64,000 nucleotides of DNA from Flavobacterium pokkalii (GCF_014596575.1 NZ_NASZ01000016.1:32921-96920); one strand, 5' to 3'. Positions 49,674 through 59,497 are shown, numbered from the stretch's first letter. A program made the numbers and translations. The notes: generated from the letters alone by a model not told the origin.

Positions 49674-50213
49674 ATGATACATATTCCTGATTTTGCACAC
49701 GCAACTACTATACAAATTATATTTTGTGTTTTAGCATTTATCACGGTAATTACCGCTTTTTTAGCCATTTTTAGCAGAAATCCTATCCATAGTGCCTTAT
49801 ATCTGGTGATTTGTTTCTTTACCATTGCCGGACATTATTTATTATTAAATGCACAGTTTTTGGCTATTGTTCATATCATCGTCTATTCGGGGGCGATAAT
49901 GATTTTATTCCTGTTTACGATTATGTTAATGAATTTGAACAAACAAAATGAAGTCCATAAACCACGAATTACCCGTTTAGGAGCGATTGTTTCGTTTTGT
50001 TTAATCTGCATCGTATTGATTTTAGTATTTATCAATTCGAAACCAATTGAAGGAGAATACATCGCTACGGGAGAAGATTATCAGTCTATAAAAGTTTTAG
50101 GACACGTATTATTGAACGAATACATGGTTCCTTTTGAATTTGCTTCTATCCTGCTATTAGTAGCGATGATTGGAGTGGTATTATTGTCTAAAAAAGAAAA
50201 AACGGAGAAATAA
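49674..50213 (+). CDS. nuoJ: NADH dehydrogenase subunit J
   Basis: 179 residues with five membrane helices ([39 protein letters not shown]). Begins on the base after the nuoI stop, so coupled. Confidence 0.93.
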   Translation: MIHIPDFAHATTIQIIFCVLAFITVITAFLAIFSRNPIHSALYLVICFFTIAGHYLLLNAQFLAIVHIIVYSGAIMILFLFTIMLMNLNKQNEVHKPRITRLGAIVSFCLICIVLILVFINSKPIEGEYIATGEDYQSIKVLGHVLLNEYMVPFEFASILLLVAMIGVVLLSKKEKTEK

Positions 50214-50214
50214 A

Positions 50215-50535
50215 ATGACTAATATTTTAAATGAAATAGGCATTGAAAATTATATTTTCCTTTCTGTAATACTTTTTTGTATTGGAGTGTTTGGAGTATT
50301 GTACAGACGAAATGCTATCATCGTATTTATGTCGATTGAAATCATGTTGAATGCGGTAAACCTTTTGTTTGTGGCTTTTTCAACTTATCATCAGGATGCA
50401 CAAGGTCAGGTTTTTGTGTTTTTCTCAATGGCAGTTGCCGCTGCAGAGGTTGCTGTTGGTCTGGCTATTTTGGTTTCAATCTTTAGAAATTTAGGTTCGA
50501 TTGATATTAATAATTTAAAAAACTTAAAAGGATAA
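50215..50535 (+). CDS. nuoK: NADH dehydrogenase subunit K
   Basis: 106 residues from MTNILNEIG (an in-frame ATG at 50170 lies inside nuoJ). Three helices with the conserved Glu residues in [11 protein letters not shown] and [11 protein letters not shown], part of the proton path. Confidence 0.93.
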   Translation: MTNILNEIGIENYIFLSVILFCIGVFGVLYRRNAIIVFMSIEIMLNAVNLLFVAFSTYHQDAQGQVFVFFSMAVAAAEVAVGLAILVSIFRNLGSIDINNLKNLKG

Positions 50536-50541
50536 ACGATA

Positions 50542-52425
50542 ATGAATACGAATTTAGCTTTACTCTTATTATTAGCTCCTCTTTTAGGATTTTTATTTAA
50601 TATTTTCTTCGGAAAAAACATTGGAAAAACAGCTTCAGGCGTTGTTGGAACACTTACTGTTGCGGTATCTTTTATAGCTACGCTTATTTTTTTTCTGCAA
50701 ATCAACGAAACCAAAGAAGCCGTTCAAATTGATTTATTCAACTGGATGCGCACCAATAATTTCCGTGTAAATTTTGGGTTGCTTTTGGATCAGTTATCTA
50801 TTTTATGGTTGCTTTTTGTAACCGGAATTGGATCTTTGATTCACCTCTACTCTATCAGCTATATGCACGATGATGAGAATATGCACAAGTTTTTTGCCTA
50901 TTTGAATTTGTTCGTTTTCTTCATGATTACTTTGGTTATCGGAAGCAACTTATTGGTTTTATTTATCGGTTGGGAAGGTGTAGGACTTTGTTCTTATTTA
51001 CTTATCGGATTTTGGCATAAAAACCAGGAGTATAATGATGCAGCAAAAAAAGCTTTCATCATGAACCGTATTGGGGATTTAGGATTATTGATTGGTATTT
51101 TTATCATCGGGTCTTTGTTTTCTACTTTAGATTATACAACATTAAAAACAGCCATCGCTTCTTCAAGTAATTTAGATCTGTCAATGATTTCTTTGGCTGC
51201 TTTTGCTTTGTTCATTGGAGCTTGTGGCAAATCAGCTCAAATTCCTTTATACACCTGGTTACCGGATGCGATGGCGGGACCAACACCGGTTTCGGCATTG
51301 ATTCACGCAGCGACTATGGTTACCGCTGGTATTTTTATGATTACCAGATTGAATTTTGTTTTCGACCTGGCTCCGGAAGTTCAAAATATTATTGCCATAA
51401 TTGGAGCCGTAACTTCATTGGTAGCGGCTACGATTGCTTTGGTTCAAACCGATATCAAAAAAGTATTGGCTTACTCTACAGTATCTCAATTAGGATTAAT
51501 GTTCCTTGCTCTTGGTTTCGGGGCTTATGAAGTTGCCGTTTTCCACGTAATCACACACGCTTTCTTTAAAGCTTGTTTGTTCTTAGGTTCAGGATCGGTT
51601 ATTCATGCTTTACATGGCGAACAAGATATGCGCAGAATGGGTGGATTGAAAAAAGTAATGGGAATCACCTTTATTACTTTCTTAATTTCATCGTTGGCTA
51701 TTTCAGGAATTCCTCCGTTTTCAGGATTCTTTTCTAAAGATGAAATCTTGATGACTGCCTTTCAACACAATGTAGTTCTTTGGGTTATTGCTTCCTTAGC
51801 TTCATTAATGACTGCTTTTTATATGTTCCGTTTGTTATATTTAACTTTCTACAAAGATTTCAGAGGAACTGAGCACCAAAAAAGTCACTTACACGAAAGT
51901 CCGGGATTAATCACTTTCCCATTGATTGTTTTAGCTATTTTAGCTGCTGTAGGGGGATCAATTAGTTTACCTACTAATAGTTGGTTGAACGGCTATTTAG
52001 CTCCTTTATTTTCAAAAGAAGCACACGAAGCACATCATTTTGGTACTCAGGAATACACTTTGATGGCAGTTGCCGTTATTGGCGGATTAGTTGGAATTGG
52101 AATTGCTTTTGCCAAATACATCAAACAAAATCAGGTTCCGGCGGAAGACGCTGAAATTACCGGATTTGCAAAAGTATTGTACAACAAATATTATGTAGAT
52201 GAAATTTACGATGCAATCTTTGTAAATTCAATCAATGCGTTATCAAGATTCTTTAGAGATTATATCGAAACTGCCTTATCTGCATTCGTATTTGGATTAG
52301 GAAAAGTAACCAATGAAATAAGTTATCAAGGAAAAAAATTACAAACCGGAAGTATTGGATTCTACCTGTTTGTATTTGTTCTGGGACTTTGCAGTATCGT
52401 AACTTATTTATTTTTAGCTCAATAA
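50542..52425 (+). CDS. nuoL: NADH dehydrogenase subunit L
   Basis: 627 residues, antiporter-like. Core proton-pump motifs: GWEGVGLCSYLLIGFWH (catalytic Glu), WLPDAMAGPTPVSALIHAAT and DIKKVLAYSTVSQLGLM, with the C-terminal lateral helix at the end. Confidence 0.95.
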   Translation: MNTNLALLLLLAPLLGFLFNIFFGKNIGKTASGVVGTLTVAVSFIATLIFFLQINETKEAVQIDLFNWMRTNNFRVNFGLLLDQLSILWLLFVTGIGSLIHLYSISYMHDDENMHKFFAYLNLFVFFMITLVIGSNLLVLFIGWEGVGLCSYLLIGFWHKNQEYNDAAKKAFIMNRIGDLGLLIGIFIIGSLFSTLDYTTLKTAIASSSNLDLSMISLAAFALFIGACGKSAQIPLYTWLPDAMAGPTPVSALIHAATMVTAGIFMITRLNFVFDLAPEVQNIIAIIGAVTSLVAATIALVQTDIKKVLAYSTVSQLGLMFLALGFGAYEVAVFHVITHAFFKACLFLGSGSVIHALHGEQDMRRMGGLKKVMGITFITFLISSLAISGIPPFSGFFSKDEILMTAFQHNVVLWVIASLASLMTAFYMFRLLYLTFYKDFRGTEHQKSHLHESPGLITFPLIVLAILAAVGGSISLPTNSWLNGYLAPLFSKEAHEAHHFGTQEYTLMAVAVIGGLVGIGIAFAKYIKQNQVPAEDAEITGFAKVLYNKYYVDEIYDAIFVNSINALSRFFRDYIETALSAFVFGLGKVTNEISYQGKKLQTGSIGFYLFVFVLGLCSIVTYLFLAQ

Positions 52426-52434
52426 TTTTATATC

Positions 52435-53877
52435 ATGAACGTATCACTACTATTAATTATACTTCTTGTTGGCGCATTTGCTACTTACTTTGCCGGCGAT
52501 AAACTGGCTTCCAAAGTGGCGCTATTATTCAGCTTAGTAGCTTTTGGTATATCAATTGCGTTATTGAATGCTTATAATGCGGGTGAAAACATTAGTTTCT
52601 TCAAATTTTGGATTAATAAACCGGCCATCTCTTATTCATTAACGGCTGATGGATTGTCGTTAATCATGTTATTATTGACTACGGCTTTAACTCCTTTGAT
52701 TATTTATTCTTCTTTTGGAAACGAATATAAAAATGCAAAATCTTTTTATGCTTTGATTTTATTCATGTCATTTGCAATGGCGGGAACGTTCTTAGCTTCT
52801 GACGGACTTTTGTATTATATTTTCTGGGAATTATCTTTAATCCCAATTTACTTTATTGCTTTAATTTGGGGAAATGGAGATACAGAAGAACGCAAAAAAG
52901 CGGTTGTTAAATTCTTTATTTACACCCTTGCCGGTTCCCTTTTCATGCTAATTGCTTTTGTGTATTTGTACCAAAAAGCAGGTAGTTTCTTGATTGAAGA
53001 TTTCTACAAATTAGATTTAAGCAGAATGGAGCAATTCTGGATATTCTGGGCATTTTTCCTGGCTTACGCTATCAAAATTCCAATTATTCCTTTCCATACC
53101 TGGCAGGCTAAAGTATATCAAAAAGCACCAACGGTGGGAACCATGTTACTTTCCGGTATTATGCTAAAAATGGGATTATACAGTGTTTTACGTTGGCAGA
53201 TTCCTATCACGCCGATTGCTTCAAAAACCTATTTACCAATTTTAATCGGTTTTGGAATTGCCGGAGTTATTTATGGTTCGATTGTGGCTTTACGCCAAAA
53301 AGACTTAAAGAAACTTTTGGCTTATTCTTCCTTAGCTCACGTTGGTTTAATTGCTGCCGGATGTTACACCCTAAATTCAGACGGTTTACGCGGAGCGGTT
53401 TTACAAATGTTAGCGCATGGATTTGTAGTAGTCGGATTGTTCTTTGCTGCTGAAATCATTTACAGAAGATTTGAAACAAGAACTATTGCCGATATGGGCG
53501 GAATTCGTACTCAGGCACCAAAATTTGCTTCTTTGTTTATGATTTTGGTTTTGGCTTCTGTGGCTTTGCCAACAACTTTTAACTTTGTGGGAGAATTTAC
53601 CGTTTTATATAGTTTGGCTCAAATCAACTTATGGTTTGCACTTTTAGGTGGAACAACAATCATTTTAGGTGCTTATTATATGCTAAAAATGTACCAACAG
53701 GTTATGCTTGGCGAAACTAACACAAAAGTATTTGCCGATGTAACGCTGCATGAAACTGTAGTATTGGTCATTATTGTTGCGGTTATTTTCATTTTTGGTT
53801 TGTATCCAAGACCAATCAATGAATTAATTACCCCAGCTTTGGACCAAATTGTGAGAACATTGTATAAAATTCAATAA
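52435..53877 (+). CDS. nuoM: NADH dehydrogenase subunit M
   Basis: 480 residues, antiporter-like: FWELSLIPIYFIALIWG (Glu), PFHTWQAKVYQKAPTVGTML and DLKKLLAYSSLAHVGLIAAG. Start 9 bp after nuoL. Confidence 0.95.
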   Translation: MNVSLLLIILLVGAFATYFAGDKLASKVALLFSLVAFGISIALLNAYNAGENISFFKFWINKPAISYSLTADGLSLIMLLLTTALTPLIIYSSFGNEYKNAKSFYALILFMSFAMAGTFLASDGLLYYIFWELSLIPIYFIALIWGNGDTEERKKAVVKFFIYTLAGSLFMLIAFVYLYQKAGSFLIEDFYKLDLSRMEQFWIFWAFFLAYAIKIPIIPFHTWQAKVYQKAPTVGTMLLSGIMLKMGLYSVLRWQIPITPIASKTYLPILIGFGIAGVIYGSIVALRQKDLKKLLAYSSLAHVGLIAAGCYTLNSDGLRGAVLQMLAHGFVVVGLFFAAEIIYRRFETRTIADMGGIRTQAPKFASLFMILVLASVALPTTFNFVGEFTVLYSLAQINLWFALLGGTTIILGAYYMLKMYQQVMLGETNTKVFADVTLHETVVLVIIVAVIFIFGLYPRPINELITPALDQIVRTLYKIQ

Positions 53878-53930
53878 TCAAGACCGACTATTTTAATATC
53901 AGGTACTTATCCTGAATCACGATAAAAAAT

Positions 53931-55301
53931 ATGAATACATTAATAGCAATAATAGGATTAGGTGTTTTATGCCTTTTATTTGAAATTTTCGATGCCCGAA
54001 AAGCAATTATTCCAATAGCCGTTATTGGATTATTAGCCATTCTTGGACTGGACATATCCGAATACAATGCTGCTCCTGCTTTCTACTATAACAACATGAT
54101 TGTAGTGGGCAAATATTCAACTACTTTTTCAGCATTATTTATCATCCTTACAACCTTTTTGGTGAGTTTAGGTCATAAATTTTATGAAAATCGTCCGGCC
54201 AAACTTTCTGATTTTATTGCCATTAAAATATTCCTTTTAGCCGGAGCGGTTGCGATGGTTTCTTTTGGAAATTTAGCAATGTTCTTTTTAGGAATTGAAG
54301 TATTATCTATTGCGCTTTATATTTTGGCTTCGAGCAATCGTACCAGCATCAAAAGTAACGAAGCCGGTTTGAAATATTTCCTAATGGGTTCGTTTGCATC
54401 CGGAATTATTCTTTTCGGAATTTGTTTAATTTACGGTGCAATGGGAACTTTTGATATTACTGAAATCAGTGAATTATCCCGTTCAGCTGAGTTGCCAATT
54501 TGGTTCCCTATTGGAATTGTGCTGCTTTTCATTGGAATGTTATTCAAAATTGCCGCTGTACCTTTCCATTTCTGGGCTCCTGATGTTTACGAAGGTTCTC
54601 CTGCTTTAACAACTGCTTTGATGAGTACTTTAGCAAAAGTGGTTGCCATCGCAACTTTGTACAAATTAGTCAAAACAATGAATGCTGATATTTCTCCATC
54701 TTTCCAGTTGGTAATTGTAATCGTATCAATTGCTTCGATGACCGTTGGAAATATTATGGCGCTTCGTCAGATAAATGTAAAACGTATGTTGGCTTTCTCA
54801 GGAATCTCGCATGCGGGATTCATGTTGATGACTTTATTGAGTACTGCAAAATCTTCAGGAACTTTATTGTACTATACTTCTGCTTATGCCTTAGCCGGAA
54901 TTGCTGCCTTTAGCGTAATCCTGTATGTGTGCAAAACCAGAGAAAATGAAGACATCACAAACTTTCATGGTTTAGGAAAAAACAATCCATTAATGGCGGC
55001 TGTTTTAACAGCTTCCTTACTTTCAATGGCCGGAATCCCTATATTCGGAGGTTTCTTTGCTAAATTATTTTTGTTCAACCAAACTATTCAGGCCGAATTT
55101 ATCGCCTTAGTTATTGTTGCGGTAATCAACTCAATCATTAGTGTGGGTTATTATTTCAAATTGATATTAGCCATGTACACTAAGGAACCTAACGAAGCTA
55201 AAATTCCGACTTCAAAAATTTATTATGCCGTAGCGGTAATTTCCATACTTTTAAATATCGCTTTAGGATTATTCCCTTCCTTTGTGTTGGATTTATTATA
55301 A
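53931..55301 (+). CDS. nuoN: NADH dehydrogenase subunit N
   Basis: 456 residues, antiporter-like: FFLGIEVLSIALYILASSNR (Glu), PFHFWAPDVYEGSPALTTAL and NVKRMLAFSGISHAGFML. Last gene of the operon; a terminator follows. Confidence 0.95.
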   Translation: MNTLIAIIGLGVLCLLFEIFDARKAIIPIAVIGLLAILGLDISEYNAAPAFYYNNMIVVGKYSTTFSALFIILTTFLVSLGHKFYENRPAKLSDFIAIKIFLLAGAVAMVSFGNLAMFFLGIEVLSIALYILASSNRTSIKSNEAGLKYFLMGSFASGIILFGICLIYGAMGTFDITEISELSRSAELPIWFPIGIVLLFIGMLFKIAAVPFHFWAPDVYEGSPALTTALMSTLAKVVAIATLYKLVKTMNADISPSFQLVIVIVSIASMTVGNIMALRQINVKRMLAFSGISHAGFMLMTLLSTAKSSGTLLYYTSAYALAGIAAFSVILYVCKTRENEDITNFHGLGKNNPLMAAVLTASLLSMAGIPIFGGFFAKLFLFNQTIQAEFIALVIVAVINSIISVGYYFKLILAMYTKEPNEAKIPTSKIYYAVAVISILLNIALGLFPSFVLDLL

Positions 55302-55324
55302 TTTTATCTGAAATAAAAAACAGT

Positions 55325-55356
55325 AAAACCATCAGGATTCGTCTTGATGGTTTTTT
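55325..55356 (+). terminator. Terminator of the nuo operon
   Basis: Arms AAAACCATCA and complement with a 10-nt loop, then a T6 run. Confidence 0.85.
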
Positions 55357-55430
55357 CTTTTTACAAAACATCCAACCAAAGCAACTCTTAATAAAAACAT
55401 AACAGCCAAATATTTACAACTATTTTTCTA

Positions 55431-55449
55431 TACATTTGTATATACAAAT
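55431..55449 (+). promoter_or_regulatory. -7 box overlapping a perfect 16-bp palindrome before the DsbA-like gene
   Basis: TACATTTG (55431-55438) is a full -7 match, and ATTTGTATATACAAAT (55434-55449) is a perfect palindrome overlapping it and the likely transcription start. A repressor bound here would block the promoter. Confidence 0.6.
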
Positions 55450-55458
55450 AAACAAGAG

Positions 55459-56175
55459 ATGGAAAATAAACTTAAAATACAAATCTGGTCAGATATTATG
55501 TGTCCGTTTTGTTATATCGGAAAAAGACGTTTAGAAAATGCGATTGATCAGTTTGGTCATCAGGATGCCATCGAAATCGAATGGAAAAGCTTTCAACTGG
55601 ACCCTAATTTTATTGCCTCTGAAGGTGATAATTTAGCCGAACATCTTGCTGAGAAATATCGAAAAGATCAGGAATGGGCTCTAGAATCCCTAAAAAATAC
55701 TGCGCAAACCGCCGCCAATTCGGGTTTGGAATTTCATTTTGAAAAAGTCACCATGGCTAACTCGTTTAATGCGCATCGCCTGTTACATTTAGCTAAACAA
55801 CAACAATTAGGTTCGGAACTAAAAGAATTACTATTCAAGGCCTATTTTACCGATGGAAAAGATGTAAACGATACCGAAACACTAAAAGAGCTGGCAATTA
55901 AAGCCGGATTAGAAGCTCAAACTATCGATAGTGTACTCACATCTGATGCATTTGATAAAGAAGTACAGCAAGATATTTTGAGAGCACAACAAATAGGTGT
56001 TCAGGGCGTTCCCTTTTTCGTATTCGATAATAAATATGCCGTTTCGGGAGCGCAATACGAACAAACCTTTTTAAATGTTCTTGAAAAGGTTTGGGAAGAA
56101 GGTCAATTTCAATCAAAAATTACTATCTTGAATTCCTCAGAATCGAACAGCTGTAACTTGGAAGGCTGTGACTAA
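55459..56175 (+). CDS. DsbA-family (FrnE-like) oxidoreductase
   Basis: 238 residues, no signal peptide, so cytoplasmic. Thioredoxin-like active site CPFC in SDIMCPFCYIG (about 16-19), a helical insert and the cis-Pro region GVQGVPFFVFDNKYAVSGAQ. FrnE-type proteins handle thiol/disulfide exchange, often under redox stress. The palindrome over its promoter suggests inducible control. Confidence 0.9.
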   Translation: MENKLKIQIWSDIMCPFCYIGKRRLENAIDQFGHQDAIEIEWKSFQLDPNFIASEGDNLAEHLAEKYRKDQEWALESLKNTAQTAANSGLEFHFEKVTMANSFNAHRLLHLAKQQQLGSELKELLFKAYFTDGKDVNDTETLKELAIKAGLEAQTIDSVLTSDAFDKEVQQDILRAQQIGVQGVPFFVFDNKYAVSGAQYEQTFLNVLEKVWEEGQFQSKITILNSSESNSCNLEGCD

Positions 56176-56185
56176 ATTGAACAAG

Positions 56186-57172
56186 ATGAGTGAACATAAA
56201 CTAACAAAAATTCGATGGGGAATCATTGGTTGCGGAGATGTAACCGAAAAAAAAAGCGGTCCTGCTTATCAAAAAACGGAAGGATTTGAAATTGTCGCAG
56301 TTATGCGACGCGATGCTGAAAAAGCAGCCGATTATGCTCAAAGACACGGAATCAAAAAACATTATTCAAATGCGGATGAATTAATTAATGATTCTGAAGT
56401 CGATGCCGTTTATATTGCTACCCCACCCGATTCTCATAAATTGTACGGATTAAAAGTCGCTGAAGCAGGAAAAATTTGTTGCATCGAAAAACCATTAGCT
56501 CCAAACTACGAAGACAGCAAAGCCATTTACGAAGCTTTTGAAGCTAAAAACATTCCGCTTTTTTCTGCTTATTACCGTCGTTCTTTGCCAAGATTCAAAC
56601 AGATTAAAAAATGGCTCGAAGCCAACAGTATTGGACAAATAAGACATATCAACTGGCATTTAAGCAAACCTGCTTCTCCTCAGGACTTATCAGGCTTATA
56701 CAATTGGCGCACTGATGCAAATATAGCCAAAGGAGGTTACTTTGACGATTTAGCCAGTCACGGATTAGATTTATTCAATTATCTATTGGGAGATATCAAA
56801 GAGGTTTCAGGCTTTAGCATCAACCAGCAAAATTTATATTCGGCTAAAGATGCTTTAGTTTCCTGCTGGCTGCACGAAAATGGAATTACAGGAACAGGCA
56901 GCTGGAATTTTGGCTGTGCTACCCGCGAAGACAAAGTTGTAATTTACGGAAGTCAGGGAACGATAGAATTTTCAATTTTCGATGAAAATCCGGTTATACT
57001 TTCTAACGAAAACGGAGTAGTTCCGATTTTTATCGAACATCCGGAAAACGTACAATTATACCATGTTCAGGACATGAAGGAGCAATTACTGGGTTCCGGC
57101 ACACATCCTTCAAACGGAAAAACGGCCACACACACCAGTTGGGTTATGGATCGTATTATCGGTAGCCTATAA
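56186..57172 (+). CDS. Gfo/Idh/MocA-family NAD(P)-dependent oxidoreductase
   Basis: 328 residues from MSEHKLTK; an ATG at 56168 overlapping the previous gene by 8 bp is possible. Rossmann motif WGIIGCGDV, then the second-domain catalytic segment CIEKPLAPNYEDSKAIYEAF. Substrate is probably a sugar or inositol-like alcohol; the reaction is not determinable. Starts 10 bp after the thiol oxidoreductase, same operon. Confidence 0.88.
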   Translation: MSEHKLTKIRWGIIGCGDVTEKKSGPAYQKTEGFEIVAVMRRDAEKAADYAQRHGIKKHYSNADELINDSEVDAVYIATPPDSHKLYGLKVAEAGKICCIEKPLAPNYEDSKAIYEAFEAKNIPLFSAYYRRSLPRFKQIKKWLEANSIGQIRHINWHLSKPASPQDLSGLYNWRTDANIAKGGYFDDLASHGLDLFNYLLGDIKEVSGFSINQQNLYSAKDALVSCWLHENGITGTGSWNFGCATREDKVVIYGSQGTIEFSIFDENPVILSNENGVVPIFIEHPENVQLYHVQDMKEQLLGSGTHPSNGKTATHTSWVMDRIIGSL

Positions 57173-57178
57173 AATAAA

Positions 57179-57211
57179 AAAAGTCCCTTAACCAGAGGGA
57201 CTTTCTTTTTT
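57179..57211 (+). terminator. Terminator after the Gfo/Idh/MocA gene
   Basis: AAAGTCCC/GGGACTTT arms with a 9-nt loop, then CTTTTTT. The rest of the 155-bp gap to 57328 holds nothing recognisable. Confidence 0.8.
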
Positions 57212-57327
57212 CACTACACAAACTAATTAATTACTAACAAATAGCAAATTTCTAACCAAAATTAGTATATCATAATTCGTGCCAAAAATTAAATTCAAAA
57301 CTATTTTAATTAAAAAAACCCTCTTTT

Positions 57328-57699
57328 TTACAAAGCCGTCTTATCAACAACCGCAAAAGGATCCGACATTATAGTTGCCGAATCGTCTAATACCAGAACT
57401 TCATACTTACTAATCTTGGTTTTAGACTCTTCTACCAAATAATAAACCCCTTCCCTAAAGTTATTTAAGTCATAACTCCTAACCAATTTCCCGTCCACCA
57501 GGACGTTTTCGGTATGAATCAATTTATCATTTGCATCATAAATACTTATTTTGGTTTCATCCGAATCTTCTAAACCAAATGAAATCATTTTTTCCTGACG
57601 AAATTTATTATGTAATGAAAAATTAACAGCTACCGCATACACATTCATAGCCAATAAGACTATCCCTAACACTAAACTAATTTTTAAAATCTTTTTCAT
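57328..57699 (-). CDS. Small secreted beta-sandwich protein, paralog A
   Basis: 123 residues from MKKILKISL; the frame opens at 57762 but the inner Met begins a typical signal peptide (ending VYA). The mature part resembles the fold of T9SS C-terminal domains or DUF3244 (KISIYDANDKLIHTE, VRSYDLNNFREGVYYLV, KYEVLVLDDSATIMSDPF). The gene at 58814 is a clear paralog: the same signal pattern, YDLNxxxxGVYYLV and ATIMSDP. The two genes bracket an AraC-type regulator and share an upstream element. Confidence 0.8.
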   Translation of the reverse strand: MKKILKISLVLGIVLLAMNVYAVAVNFSLHNKFRQEKMISFGLEDSDETKISIYDANDKLIHTENVLVDGKLVRSYDLNNFREGVYYLVEESKTKISKYEVLVLDDSATIMSDPFAVVDKTAL

Positions 57700-57786
57700 A
57701 ATACCATGTTTTAGATTTATACTCATTTCATAGTATAAAGTTAGAACAAGCCTGCCGACCAAAATGATAGTAAATTTTCCAATTAA

Positions 57787-57820
57787 TATGCTGAATTACC
57801 TTTTACGAAAACGTTTTAGT
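57787..57820 (-). promoter_or_regulatory. 34-bp element upstream of paralog A (candidate AraC site)
   Basis: Matches 59305-59338 at 32 of 34 positions, including an identical core ATTACCTTTTACGAAAACGT with TTTAGT after it. It lies 88 bp upstream of the paralog A start; the other copy lies 90 bp upstream of paralog B. A weak -7 (TAACTTTA, 57736-57743) sits between. Confidence 0.65.
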
Positions 57821-57884
57821 GAAATACGGTTAATATTCTATATTTATTTGTTAACTTAGTATAGCCAAACCAAACATAACAAAA

Positions 57885-58754
57885 ATGAAACCGAATGCAC
57901 CAACACTCAAAATAATCGAACCTTCGTTTGGAAGTTCGTTTACGCTCACCAAATACAACATTAATTACAATTCCAATTTTTGGCATTATCATCCCGAAAT
58001 TGAACTGATATTTGTAAACGGCGGAACAGGAAAACGCCAGGTAGGCAGCCACATTTCCTATTACAACAACGGCGATTTGACTTTAATTGGGAGCAATTTA
58101 CCACATTGCGGATTTACCGATGAACTTACCGGAAATAAAAATGAAATCGTCATCCAGATGAAACCGGAATTTTTAGGCGAACATTTTTTTGATATTCCTG
58201 AAATGCGAAATATCAAAAACTTATTGAATCAGGCCAAATCCGGAATTACATTTGGAGGAAAAACAAAAAGAAAAATTGGAAAAAAAATCGGAAAAATGGA
58301 AGACCAATCTCCATTTGAACGACTGTTGAGTATTATCGAAATTCTCAACGAACTGGAACTCGCCACCGAAGACGCTACTGTTTTAAATGCCGAAGGTTTC
58401 CGAATGGAAATGCACGTACAGGACAACGAAAGAATCAATTACATATTCAACTATGTAAAAGATCACTTTAAAGAGCCTATTCATCTTGATGAAATTGCCG
58501 GAAAAGTATCGATGACTGTCCCATCATTTTGCCGTTATTTCAAAAAAATAACCCACAAAACATTTACTAAATTCGTAAACGATTACCGATTAGTTCACGC
58601 CTGTAAATTGTTAGCCGAAAAACCCATCAGCATTACCGAAATTGCTTTTGAAAGCGGATTTAATAATTTCAGTCATTTCAACAAATCCTTCAAAGAATTC
58701 ACCGGAAAAAATGCCTCTGATTATCGTCATGAATTAAAATCGGTTTTTGAGTAA
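57885..58754 (+). CDS. AraC-family transcriptional regulator with cupin sensor domain
   Basis: 289 residues. N-terminal cupin-like ligand domain (FWHYHPEIELIFVNGGTGKR) and C-terminal double helix-turn-helix (IHLDEIAGKVSMTVPSFCRY, and ISITEIAFESGFNNFSHFNK). It lies between two paralogous secreted proteins with a shared 34-bp element, so it probably activates both. The inducer may be a sugar or small metabolite. Confidence 0.9.
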   Translation: MKPNAPTLKIIEPSFGSSFTLTKYNINYNSNFWHYHPEIELIFVNGGTGKRQVGSHISYYNNGDLTLIGSNLPHCGFTDELTGNKNEIVIQMKPEFLGEHFFDIPEMRNIKNLLNQAKSGITFGGKTKRKIGKKIGKMEDQSPFERLLSIIEILNELELATEDATVLNAEGFRMEMHVQDNERINYIFNYVKDHFKEPIHLDEIAGKVSMTVPSFCRYFKKITHKTFTKFVNDYRLVHACKLLAEKPISITEIAFESGFNNFSHFNKSFKEFTGKNASDYRHELKSVFE

Positions 58755-58769
58755 TACATTTAGCCATAA

Positions 58770-58796
58770 AAAAAGGCTCCTAAAAGGAGCCTCTTT
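58770..58796. terminator. Bidirectional terminator between araC-type gene and paralog B
   Basis: AGGCTCCT-AAA-AGGAGCCT with T-rich flanks, stronger on the minus strand. Confidence 0.75.
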
Positions 58797-58813
58797 CATC
58801 TAACCAATCTTAA

Positions 58814-59215
58814 TTATTTAACAGCAACCGTTTTATACTCTACTGAATATGGATCTGACATGATAGTTGCAGTTTCGTTCACTACAAGAATCTCATACTT
58901 TTCCACTTTTGTTTTAGACTCTGCTACCAGGTAATACACCCCGTCAGCCAATGGATTTAAATCGTAAGTCTTCACAATTTTTTCTGAAGATTTCAACGGA
59001 TTCAAGTTTAAAGTATAAACGTGCTCCGTGTGCAACAATTTATTACTTGAATCATACATAGAAACATCAGCTTTATTTACATCATTTAGTGCAAAAGTTA
59101 CCATCTTTTTAGAACTGATTTTTTCAACTTTAGCTGTTTTATGACCAGTTGCGCGTGTATTCATAGCTAATAATACAACTACTAATACGATACTTAGGTT
59201 TAAAATCTTTTTCAT
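58814..59215 (-). CDS. Small secreted beta-sandwich protein, paralog B
   Basis: 133 residues with a signal peptide (MKKILNLSIVLVVVLLAMNT). Mature strands DVSMYDSSNKLLHTEHV, KTYDLNPLADGVYYLVAESK and YEILVVNETATIMSDPY match paralog A position by position, with a short insert (LNLNPLKSSEK). Family resembles the T9SS C-terminal fold or DUF3244; function unknown. Being small and secreted, it may be a surface or signalling protein. Confidence 0.8.
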   Translation of the reverse strand: MKKILNLSIVLVVVLLAMNTRATGHKTAKVEKISSKKMVTFALNDVNKADVSMYDSSNKLLHTEHVYTLNLNPLKSSEKIVKTYDLNPLADGVYYLVAESKTKVEKYEILVVNETATIMSDPYSVEYKTVAVK

Positions 59216-59253
59216 AACTAGAAATTTTAGATTTATATTTCTTTTAACTGGTT

Positions 59254-59261
59254 CAAAGATA
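59254..59261 (-). promoter_or_regulatory. -7 box of paralog B
   Basis: TATCTTTG on the minus strand, a full match 39 bp before the start, at the same distance as the weaker box of paralog A (37 bp). Confidence 0.55.
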
Positions 59262-59304
59262 GTATGCTAGCACAGAATTAAACTACAGCAGTTTTTCATA
59301 TTTC

Positions 59305-59338
59305 TATGCTATATTACCTTTTACGAAAACGTTTTAGT
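59305..59338 (-). promoter_or_regulatory. 34-bp element upstream of paralog B (candidate AraC site)
   Basis: Second copy of the shared element (identical 26-bp core at 59313-59338). It sits about 44 bp upstream of the -7 box, a usual place for an activator. The rest of the 286-bp gap up to umuC holds nothing else clear. Confidence 0.65.
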
Positions 59339-59489
59339 TGAAAAATGGTAATTTTAAACACTTTAAAGTTAATATAGCATAGTTTTTAACCAAAAACACA
59401 ATTCTATTGTCTTCAGAAAAAAACAAAAAACACTACCGTTTTTTCTAAAAAACTCCCCCAAACAAGATTCAATAAAAAACACTAATGCG

Positions 59490-59497
59490 TAATTTTG
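59490..59497 (+). promoter_or_regulatory. -7 box very close to the umuC start
   Basis: TAATTTTG, a full -7 match ending 4 bp before the ATG. Transcription would start at or next to the start codon, suggesting a leaderless mRNA or another promoter further upstream. Confidence 0.4.
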
